Part shown: one piece after another, positions 1 through 5,813 of the stretch | Layout of the letters: every line of letters starts with the position of its first letter | How positions within the stretch are numbered: the first letter of the stretch is position 1 | NCBI GenBank assembly: GCA_017478685.1 | Contig: JAFVDC010000140.1 | Span: 1-8,661, forward strand | Source: Bacteroidales bacterium | GTDB taxonomy: Bacteria > Bacteroidota > Bacteroidia > Bacteroidales > UBA932 | Direction: 5' to 3' | Length of the DNA stretch: 8,661 bases | The notes under the pieces: generated by a model | Databases searched by the model: none | What the model was told of the DNA's origin: nothing | What the model saw: only the letters and a program-made list of their open reading frames with translations | Position numbers and translations under genes: made by a program

Positions 1-1111
1 CAGCGTTTATGCGCTCCACGGAGGCATCCATCCAGCCCGCAAACGATGCCAGGAAGGGATTTTCATCTGCCAGAGACTCTATGGAATTCATCTCATACCC
101 GCCCGTAACATTGGCGTAAAGGGCAAGGGCGTCAGGGCTCACGCAATATGTCACCTTCACTTCAGGGAAAAGAGGGAAAGTGTATCCGGAAGGGGCTGCT
201 GTGGCCGAATAGAAATTGGGGGTGGAACGGAAAATGAAGGAGACCTTTGCTCCAAGGTCAAAGGTAAAGTCCTCGTGTTCAAAGATATAGCGCGGAGTAA
301 TTGCTATGTTTCCGGCGGCGGCAGGGTCCGTGGATATTAGATTGGCCAGGATGCCTAGCCTGAGGTAGTGCTCCCCGAGCCTGGTGCCGATTCCGCCTTC
401 CGTGAGGATATGGGACTCAGAGCCAAGCGGAGACGACATTATGGTGCTGCGGTTGCGGAAAATGTAGTACAGGCTGGCATCCGGGGTGCTTTCCACCCTT
501 ATTCCAAAGTCGGCGGCGTTATAGGCGGCATTTGCCTTTATCTTGTCCTGGGCAAAGATACCACGGTATCCAAGGCCTGCTTCCAGGCGGCCTCCGGACC
601 AAGTGTAAAGGGCGTTTACGCCGGCAAGATTACGCATGCGTGCCCCCTGGGAGAAGTTCCCGTCCGGGGAAAACCATCCGTTTTGAAGGGCAATGTCCCG
701 GTACTGGCCGAAATATGACCTGTGGGCGGCGTAAACGTTTAGTTTGAAGTAGTCTTTCTGGACCGGAGTCCACACCGCGGTGAGTTCCGGATGAAGGGAA
801 TAGCCGATGCCGCCGTCAAGGTACAGCAAGGACTCCCCTGATGCCCGTTTGGTGGGCCTGAGTTCCACAAGGTATGGCTTGAACTCGTAGGCGCCGCGGT
901 AGGGCACGCTGAGGGCCGAATAATCCACGTCCAGGTTGAAGCGCATTACGGAATCCGGGAGTTCCATGAGCTGGGAGGGTTTATCCACCACCCCGGCCTG
1001 TTGGGCGTAAGTGTTTGTGACCACAACCGTAGGGTCCAGATTCTGTGCGTATGAAAGGCCAGCCCCCGCTGCAAGGAGGAAAAGAGCCGATATAATTATT
1101 TTCTTTCTCAT
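1..1111 (-). CDS. Outer-membrane beta-barrel protein, TonB-dependent-receptor-like (partial, C-terminus outside window)
   Basis: The frame is open from the ATG at 1111-1109 to base 1, giving 370 codons with no stop, so the C-terminal part is missing. Residues 1-22 form a Sec signal peptide (basic MRKK, then a hydrophobic stretch, then a likely cut at SYA|QNLDP). About 65 polar residues follow, and from about residue 96 there are alternating hydrophobic/aromatic stretches rich in Gly, Tyr and Phe (LYLDGGIGYSLHPELTAVW, GRLEAGLGYRGIF, FTFDLGAKVSFIF), which is the look of outer-membrane beta strands. No plug domain or TonB box is evident, so TonB-dependent transport is doubtful even though relatives are often named that way. 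The start lies 5 bases after the stop of the upstream TPR gene, with AGAGAGA between them, so the two are probably one operon with coupled translation. Its cargo or role is unknown. It could be an assembly scaffold rather than a transporter. Confidence 0.78.
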   Translation of the reverse strand, partial: MRKKIIISALFLLAAGAGLSYAQNLDPTVVVTNTYAQQAGVVDKPSQLMELPDSVMRFNLDVDYSALSVPYRGAYEFKPYLVELRPTKRASGESLLYLDGGIGYSLHPELTAVWTPVQKDYFKLNVYAAHRSYFGQYRDIALQNGWFSPDGNFSQGARMRNLAGVNALYTWSGGRLEAGLGYRGIFAQDKIKANAAYNAADFGIRVESTPDASLYYIFRNRSTIMSSPLGSESHILTEGGIGTRLGEHYLRLGILANLISTDPAAAGNIAITPRYIFEHEDFTFDLGAKVSFIFRSTPNFYSATAAPSGYTFPLFPEVKVTYCVSPDALALYANVTGGYEMNSIESLADENPFLASFAGWMDASVERINA

Positions 1112-1116
1112 TCTCT

Positions 1117-4047
1117 CTAGATAAGTTTACGAAGCCTCAGCTCAACCTGGTCAAGGACGTCGTCCTGGGGACCTTCACTGGTATAACCGTCACGGATGCT
1201 CTCGAACGTGGCGCGGGCCTGGGACAGATTCCCTTCTTCGGCATAAGTGTCTCCAAGTGCTATGAAAGCCTTTGCAAGCCAGTAATTCTGCCCCGCGGCT
1301 TTTTCGGCGAAGGAGAATACGGCATCCGGGATTCCGTCAAAGGAGCCTCTGTCGTACTGGTCCTGGATAAGGATATATGCGGCCTCGGCGCCTTCATCCG
1401 TGGAAGGATCCGCGCTCAGGGTGCGGAAGTCTGCAAGGGCAAGGTCCCTCTGGCTGGTGCTCATGTAGGATTTTGCCCTCACGTACAGGGCTTCCCTGTT
1501 TATGGCGGAATTATCCGATTTCAGGTCCATGACATCGCGTGCGCCGGTGAGGGCGTCCTCCCACTGGCGGGCCCTGAATGCAGAGCGCATGAGGCCGATT
1601 ACTGCAACCTGCCTGTTCTCCTGGAGCTTGGCCTCATCCCTCAACTTGAGGTATGCGCCATAAGCCTTCCCAAAGTTGCCCATTTCATAATTAAGGGTAG
1701 CGTACTGCATCAAGGCGCTTTCGGCAAGTGCGCCGTCAAGGCCGCCGTCCATGGCCGCCAGGTAGAGGTCTGCGGCCTGCTCCTTGCTTCCTCCTATGCG
1801 GTGGCATTCGGCCAGATAGAAGCGGGCCTTTGCCCCGTAAGTGGCATTAGGATACCTCTCAAGATAGGACTGGAGGGCACCCGTCGCCTTGCCGTAATCC
1901 CCGGAAAGGTAAACCTGCTCTGCGGAAGAGAAGTACACTTCCTCCTTCTGGGCCTCCGTGCGGCCTGCCTTGGAGCCGAGTGAATTCACATAAGCAAGGT
2001 AGGCATCGGGGTCTTCGCGGGTGCGGTAAATGGATTCTATTGCAAGGAGGGCGTCTTCCGAGTAGTCTCCGCCCTTTTCCACAACCTGCTTGTAGCAGGA
2101 GATGGCTTCGTCGGAGTTGCCCTCATTGCGGGCAATCATGCCAAGTTCCAGAAGGGCGCGGCACTCGAGATTGGGGTCCTGGGTAGAGCTCTTGAGGGTG
2201 CGGAAAGCGCGCACGGCGTCATCTGTGTCCTTCAGGGCCACATAGGCGCGGCCAAGTTCATAGAGGGACTCTCCATAGAACGGGGCCGAAGGATTGGCAA
2301 GCTTTGCAGTCTCGAGGAAACGGACCTTCCTCTCATTGTCTCCGGTAAGGCCGCTGGCAACGCCGGCGCGATATGCGGGATAGAGGTTGTCGGGGTCCGG
2401 GTATTCGGTCATCTGGCGCTCATAGGCGGCGACGGCCGTAACATAGTCTCCTTTAAGGAAGTAGCAGTCCGCGATACGGGTCTGGGCATCTGAGCCCTGA
2501 ACCGAAAAGTCTCCCTCCAGGTAGCTCTGGAACCACCTGAGAGCCCTTTCATAGTCCTCCTCCTTGAAATAGGTGTAGGCCATGTTGTAAGTAATGAGAC
2601 TCCCCTCTTTCCGGTTTCTCAGGGCCTGCAGGTTATAGAGGTCCGTGAGTATGCTGCGGGCGTCCTGGTATTTTCCGTCACGGTACAGGGCTTCGGCCTC
2701 ATAGAAACGGGCAAGCTGGTTGAAGCCGTCCCTTCTGGGGCTGTAGTAAGCGGCCGCCTTAAGGTGAGGCACCGCCGCGCGCCATGAACCGTTTTCCATG
2801 AGCTCCCTGGCCCTCAGGAGGTATGCCTTCATGTAGTTGGACATCATGCCGGGATCCAGCTCCTCTATGTTGTCGTAGGCGGCCACCGCGGCCTCATAGT
2901 CGTGGTTCTGGAGGGCCACCATTGCCATGTAGGAATAAATCTGGTCTCCTTTTTTCCTGGCGTCCCAGCGCCTCATGTATTCCTCAAAGGGAGCGGTGTC
3001 GCGGCCAAGGTCGAAGGCAAGCTTGGCATAGTTGTAGAAGGCGTCTTCCTGGATTTCAGGGGAATAGGACAGGGCCGAAGCCTCCTTGAAGGCGCCCATT
3101 GCGGCCACCTTGTTCCTGAGTTTTATGTAACTGTAGCCCATGTTGTAGGACGCCATCTGGCCAAGGGAGTCCGTGCGTTCCTCCATGGCCGAAAAGTTCT
3201 CCACGGCGCCGGCCCAGTCTTCGGCCAGATAATGGACCTCCCCGGCGTAGAAGTAGTCGCTGCGGGTGAGGGCAACCTTGTCCTGAAGGTTTTTCTCGTA
3301 GTATGTGCGGGCCTTTTCAACGTCCCCAAGCACAAGGTAGGACTCGCTCATGATGCGGGCCATGTGCGGCTGGCGGTCTTCGGGGACCTTATGGAAAAGG
3401 TCTTCGCCGAAGTCCACCACATACTGGTAGTCTTTCTCGTTGAAGCGGCACTCAAGGACATAGTAATTCGCGAGGGCCTCGAAGCGGTGGTCCTTGGCGG
3501 CAAGGAGGAACCACTCGGAGGCATCCTTGAAATTGCCCTGGGCGTAGTTGATGTAACCCAGGATGTAGTAGGACGGGGCCGAATAGTCGTTCCAGCCGAA
3601 ACCCCTGGCCCTTACCAGCAGCCCCTTCGCCCTCTCCCACTCGCCTACACCGTAAGCGCTGTAGCCAAGCTTGTAGGTGAATTCGGCCTTCTCACCTTCA
3701 TAGAGGTCCTCCACGGAAATGCGGTTGAACCTCTGGAGGGCTTCTTCGTACCTTCCTGCGTCAAAAAGGTCCAGGCCGTAGGCGTACCCCACCTGCGGTG
3801 CCAGGATGTGCTCCGGAAACCTCAGTAGGAAGTCGTCGGCAAGGGCATAGGAGTCGTCCGTGCGCATTGCAAGGGCGCAGAGGGCCCTCCAGCCCACGGC
3901 CTCCGGGGAAGAGAATTCCTCCACTGCGGCCGATGCCTCCGAATACATTCCGGCATCATAGAGGGACCTCACTTGGGACCAGTCCTGGGCATGCGCCCAT
4001 GTTGAGAGTATAAGAGTTACGGCTGCTGCCGCTATGGTTTTTTTCAT
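1117..4047 (-). CDS. Exported large tetratricopeptide-repeat (TPR) protein
   Basis: This 976-residue protein begins with a clear signal peptide (MKKT, then AAAAVTLIL, cut near WAHA|QDW at residue 20). There is no lipobox Cys, so it is probably periplasmic. The rest is an alpha-solenoid of degenerate TPR-like units about 34-40 residues long. The clearest are GRYEEALQRFNRI (~98), GDVEKARTYYEKNL (~241), HDYEAAVAAYDNIEELDP (~382), GDYVTAVAAYERQMTEYP (~533), GNSDEAISCYKQVVE (~643) and GDYGKATGALQSYLERYP (~716). No catalytic domain is visible, so the likely role is a protein-binding scaffold. It sits directly upstream of the outer-membrane barrel gene, 5 bases apart, and diverges from ftsE, which suggests an envelope function. 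An in-frame ATG at 4059 would add MFLR. The start at 4047 is preferred because it gives a standard signal peptide and leaves a short leader after the -7 box at 4072-4065. The exact partner is unknown. Confidence 0.88.
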   Translation of the reverse strand: MKKTIAAAAVTLILSTWAHAQDWSQVRSLYDAGMYSEASAAVEEFSSPEAVGWRALCALAMRTDDSYALADDFLLRFPEHILAPQVGYAYGLDLFDAGRYEEALQRFNRISVEDLYEGEKAEFTYKLGYSAYGVGEWERAKGLLVRARGFGWNDYSAPSYYILGYINYAQGNFKDASEWFLLAAKDHRFEALANYYVLECRFNEKDYQYVVDFGEDLFHKVPEDRQPHMARIMSESYLVLGDVEKARTYYEKNLQDKVALTRSDYFYAGEVHYLAEDWAGAVENFSAMEERTDSLGQMASYNMGYSYIKLRNKVAAMGAFKEASALSYSPEIQEDAFYNYAKLAFDLGRDTAPFEEYMRRWDARKKGDQIYSYMAMVALQNHDYEAAVAAYDNIEELDPGMMSNYMKAYLLRARELMENGSWRAAVPHLKAAAYYSPRRDGFNQLARFYEAEALYRDGKYQDARSILTDLYNLQALRNRKEGSLITYNMAYTYFKEEDYERALRWFQSYLEGDFSVQGSDAQTRIADCYFLKGDYVTAVAAYERQMTEYPDPDNLYPAYRAGVASGLTGDNERKVRFLETAKLANPSAPFYGESLYELGRAYVALKDTDDAVRAFRTLKSSTQDPNLECRALLELGMIARNEGNSDEAISCYKQVVEKGGDYSEDALLAIESIYRTREDPDAYLAYVNSLGSKAGRTEAQKEEVYFSSAEQVYLSGDYGKATGALQSYLERYPNATYGAKARFYLAECHRIGGSKEQAADLYLAAMDGGLDGALAESALMQYATLNYEMGNFGKAYGAYLKLRDEAKLQENRQVAVIGLMRSAFRARQWEDALTGARDVMDLKSDNSAINREALYVRAKSYMSTSQRDLALADFRTLSADPSTDEGAEAAYILIQDQYDRGSFDGIPDAVFSFAEKAAGQNYWLAKAFIALGDTYAEEGNLSQARATFESIRDGYTSEGPQDDVLDQVELRLRKLI

Positions 4048-4059
4048 CCTTAAGAACAT

Positions 4060-4094
4060 TTTGACAAATTTACGAATTTTTCTCGTTATCTTTG
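4060..4094 (+). promoter_or_regulatory. Putative Bacteroidetes-type promoter of ftsE
   Basis: TATCTTTG at 4087-4094 matches the -7 consensus TAnnTTTG exactly, and a TTTG at 4060-4063 lies 23 bases upstream as a -33 element, slightly longer than the usual spacing. Transcription would begin near 4098, leaving a leader of roughly 18 bases before the ATG at 4116. No Shine-Dalgarno sequence is seen, which is common in this phylum. The promoter overlaps that of the divergent TPR operon. Confidence 0.55.
4065..4072 (-). promoter_or_regulatory. Putative -7 promoter box for the TPR/barrel operon
   Basis: On the minus strand the bases read TAAATTTG, an exact match to the Bacteroidetes primary-sigma -7 consensus TAnnTTTG. 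The box ends 5 bases before the ATG at 4059 and 17 bases before the ATG at 4047. Transcription would therefore start almost at the first ATG, giving a near-leaderless message from 4059 or a short leader for 4047. No clear -33 TTTG is visible at the expected distance, so support is moderate. Confidence 0.45.
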
Positions 4095-4115
4095 CCTTGA
4101 TTTAGAATAATCTTT

Positions 4116-4817
4116 ATGGAACCTCTCATTCACTTCAAGGACGCCGACATCCTCAACGGAGAAAGTGTAGTGCTCTACGGCCTCAACATGGACATCATGC
4201 CCGGAGACCTTGTGTATATAGTTGGCAAGGTTGGCTCCGGCAAAACCTCCATCATCCGCACGGTCACCGCGGAAAACCGTCTCCTGAGCGGTGAAGGAGA
4301 GGCCTGCGGATACAACCTCAGGAAACTCCGCAGCAAGGAGATCCCCTACCTCCGTCGCAAACTTGGCGTGGTTTTCCAGGACTTCCAGCTGCTCACGGAC
4401 CGCACCGTGGAAGACAACCTGGAGTTTGTCCTCAGGGCCACCGGCTGGAAGGAGCGCTCCCGCATAGATGCCCGCATCTCGGAGGTTCTTGAAGCCGTGG
4501 GCATGGGAACAAAGGCCCACAAGATGCCCCACCAGCTCTCCGGCGGAGAACAGCAGCGCATAGCCATCGCCCGCGCCCTCCTCAACAACCCCAAGGTCAT
4601 CCTCGCCGACGAACCCACCGGCAACCTTGACCCCGAAACCGCAGACGAAATCCTCCAGCTGCTCCAGGGCCTCAACAAGGAAGGCACCGCCATTGTGATG
4701 GTCACCCACAACCGCTACATCTACGAGAAATACCCCGGCCGCGTTTTCACCTGCGAGGGAGAGCACTGCGAAGAAAAGAAGGACAGCGCCATAGATGTAG
4801 ACATAGAGGAGTTGTAG
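4116..4817 (+). CDS. ftsE: Cell-division ATP-binding protein FtsE (ABC ATPase)
   Basis: This is a complete 233-residue ABC ATPase, the usual FtsE length. Walker A is GKVGSGKT (37-44), the Q-loop glutamine is at 88 in VVFQDFQLL, the signature is LSGGEQQR (141-148), Walker B with catalytic Glu is [12 protein letters not shown] (161-172), and the H-loop His is at 198 in MVTHN. The order and wording fit the FtsE/LolD group, and the [21 protein letters not shown] and [10 protein letters not shown] segments favour FtsE. FtsE pairs with the membrane protein FtsX at the division site, where ATP hydrolysis drives activation of peptidoglycan hydrolases. No ftsX is adjacent on either side, so the partner must be encoded elsewhere. 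The C-terminus is an acidic tail (residues 217-233). The gene diverges from the TPR operon behind its own promoter-like sequence. Confidence 0.93.
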   Translation: MEPLIHFKDADILNGESVVLYGLNMDIMPGDLVYIVGKVGSGKTSIIRTVTAENRLLSGEGEACGYNLRKLRSKEIPYLRRKLGVVFQDFQLLTDRTVEDNLEFVLRATGWKERSRIDARISEVLEAVGMGTKAHKMPHQLSGGEQQRIAIARALLNNPKVILADEPTGNLDPETADEILQLLQGLNKEGTAIVMVTHNRYIYEKYPGRVFTCEGEHCEEKKDSAIDVDIEEL

Positions 4818-4820
4818 TCC

Positions 4821-4920
4821 CTTTTGTAATTACAAGCGTTCCCTTGTCATTGCGAGCGTTCCCTTGTCATTTCAAGTCATTTTTGTCATTGCGAGCTCCC
4901 CTTTTTGTCATTTCGAGCGA
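4821..4920 (+). repeat. Five degenerate ~20-bp tandem units (TTGTCATTKCGAG core)
   Basis: Five consecutive ~20-base blocks begin near 4821, 4841, 4861, 4881 and 4901. Each carries a version of (C/T)TTGTCATT(G/T)CGAG(C): TTGTAATTACAAG, TTGTCATTGCGAG, TTGTCATTTCAAG, TTGTCATTGCGAG and TTGTCATTTCGAG. The last block runs directly into the longer dispersed repeat. The units resemble repeated copies of that element's left end, as if several insertions or slippage events had stacked up. The array fills the space between ftsE and nth. Confidence 0.75.
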
Positions 4921-4942
4921 GCGAAGCGAGTCGAGAAATCTC
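4906..4942 (+). repeat. Dispersed palindromic-type repeat ('VISSERSESRN' family) abutting nth
   Basis: The stretch GTCATTTCGAGCGAGCGAAG followed by CGAGTCGAGAAATCTC is a repeat I recognise from many Bacteroidota and related genomes. It often shows up as the spurious translation VISSERSESRN at mis-called N-termini, and that translation occurs here in frame with nth. It is an imperfect inverted repeat (ATTTCGAGCGAG against CGAGTCGAGAAAT around a short GCGAAG centre), so the RNA could fold. It ends exactly one base before the nth ATG and therefore forms the leader of that gene. Confidence 0.75.
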
Positions 4943-5593
4943 ATGACCAGAAAAGAAAGATTCAATTCCATCATCGGCTGGTTCCTTGAAAACCAGCCTA
5001 TAGCGCAGTCTGAGCTGCATTTTGCCAATCCCTTCCAGCTTCTTGTGGCAGTTATCCTCAGCGCACAGTGCACGGACAAAAGGGTGAACATGGTAACGCC
5101 CCCGCTGTTCCAGCGCTTCCCCACGCCGGAGTCCCTTGCATCGGCCAGTTTCGATGAGGTTTACCCATATGTGAAAAGCGTTTCTTACCCCAACGCCAAG
5201 GCCCGCCACCTCATTGCCATGGCTTCCATGCTGGTGACTGAATTCGGCTCGGAAGTGCCCTCCGACATAGACTCCCTCATGCGAATGCCCGGCGTTGGCC
5301 GAAAAACCGCAAACGTCATTGCTTCAGTGGTTTATGACAAACCTGTAATAGCCGTAGACACCCATGTTTTCAGGGTATCGCACAGGTTGGGGCTTTCAGA
5401 TGGCTCCACCCCCTTTGCCGTAGAGAAGGACCTTGAGAGGCACATCGCGCCGGAACTTCGGCCCAAAGCCCACCACTGGCTCATCCTCCACGGCCGGTAC
5501 ACCTGCACCGCCCGCAATCCCAAATGCTCCTCCTGCCCCCTCACGCAGTGGTGCCGTGAGTTCCCGCTCCTGAGCTCCTCCCCCAACGCCTGA
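4943..5593 (+). CDS. nth: Endonuclease III (DNA glycosylase/AP lyase)
   Basis: This 216-residue enzyme removes oxidised pyrimidines from DNA and cleaves the abasic site during base-excision repair. The helix-hairpin-helix is LMRMPGVGRKTANVI (112-126), with the catalytic Lys at 121 and the catalytic Asp at 139 in VDTHVFRV. The 4Fe-4S cluster ligands are Cys188, 195, 198 and 204 with the standard C-x6-C-x2-C-x5-C spacing. These positions are one residue off E. coli Nth numbering, which supports the ATG at 4943 (MTRKERF) as the start. The frame is open further upstream to 4844, but those 33 residues are translated repeat DNA and are not expected in the protein. The gene is 125 bases downstream of ftsE on the same strand. 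It may be read through from ftsE or use a promoter created within the repeats. Confidence 0.95.
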   Translation: MTRKERFNSIIGWFLENQPIAQSELHFANPFQLLVAVILSAQCTDKRVNMVTPPLFQRFPTPESLASASFDEVYPYVKSVSYPNAKARHLIAMASMLVTEFGSEVPSDIDSLMRMPGVGRKTANVIASVVYDKPVIAVDTHVFRVSHRLGLSDGSTPFAVEKDLERHIAPELRPKAHHWLILHGRYTCTARNPKCSSCPLTQWCREFPLLSSSPNA

Positions 5594-5600
5594 TCCCCCC

Positions 5601-5726
5601 ACATTTCTCCCCTTGTGGTGCAAGCTATCTACCTGACACCACACATTTCTCCCCTTGTGGTGCAAGCCATCTGCCTGACACCACACATTTCTCCCCTTGT
5701 AGTGCAAGCTATCTACATGATACCCA
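5601..5726. repeat. Three tandem 42-bp repeats with internal inverted repeat
   Basis: ACATTTCTCCCCTTGT begins each unit at 5601, 5643 and 5685, an exact 42-base period. Units 1 and 2 differ at only two positions, while unit 3 has diverged toward its 3' end. Within units 1 and 2 the bases TGTGGTG (5614-5620, 5656-5662) are complementary to CACCACA (5637-5643, 5679-5685) around a 16-base loop, so each can form a hairpin. Unit 3 has lost the pairing. The array lies 8-133 bases after the nth stop, between convergent genes. It is contiguous, with no spacers, so it is not a CRISPR array. Confidence 0.85.
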
Positions 5727-5740
5727 GCCGTTTACAAAGA

Positions 5741-5768
5741 AGTCTACCAGAAATAATTCTAGTAGACT
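5741..5768. terminator. Hairpin between convergent nth and methyltransferase genes, possible terminator
   Basis: AGTCTAC and GTAGACT (7 bp) pair, then one mismatch, then AGAA/TTCT around a tight ATAA loop. This is a strong 28-base hairpin. Read on the minus strand it lies 28 bases past the methyltransferase stop and is followed by TCTTTGT, a weak T-tract. On the plus strand no T-run follows. It could therefore end the methyltransferase message and perhaps also limit read-through from nth. Confidence 0.5.
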
Positions 5769-5791
5769 ATCCCATAAACACCTGATTATCC

Positions 5792-5813
5792 GCAACTTAA
5801 GTTGCACTGCAAC
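5792..5813. repeat. Two overlapping perfect palindromes at the methyltransferase stop codon
   Basis: GCAACTTAAGTTGC (5792-5805) is a perfect 14-base palindrome that includes the TAA stop. GTTGCA-C-TGCAAC (5801-5813) is a perfect 6+1+6 inverted repeat sharing the GTTGC arm. The two folds are mutually exclusive. The role is unknown. They could be a protein site, part of a 3' end structure or a remnant of a small palindromic element. Confidence 0.6.

Noticed and set aside
368..718. Plus-strand open frame of 116 codons near the left edge
   Set aside because: It is antisense to the outer-membrane barrel gene, which has a signal peptide and an unbroken 370-codon frame.
2902..3828. Plus-strand open frame of 308 codons opposite the TPR gene
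   Set aside because: It is fully antisense to a well-supported TPR protein. Its composition (Val/Gly/His-rich) is what the complement of this codon usage gives, and no domain is recognisable.
4086..4766. Minus-strand open frame of 226 codons opposite ftsE
   Set aside because: It is antisense to ftsE, whose ABC motifs are complete, and shows no domain of its own.
4844..4942. N-terminal extension of nth
   Set aside because: The 33 extra residues are translated repeat DNA, while the protein from 4943 aligns with E. coli Nth numbering to within one residue.
5396..5707. Minus-strand frame encoding a 14-residue repeat (HHKGRNVWCQVD-like)
   Set aside because: The peptide repeat is only the translation of the 42-bp DNA repeats (42 is divisible by 3), and the frame continues antisense into nth. 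No start context or family resemblance.
5601..5726. Possible CRISPR array
   Set aside because: The units are contiguous with no unique spacers, only three copies exist, and no cas genes are nearby.
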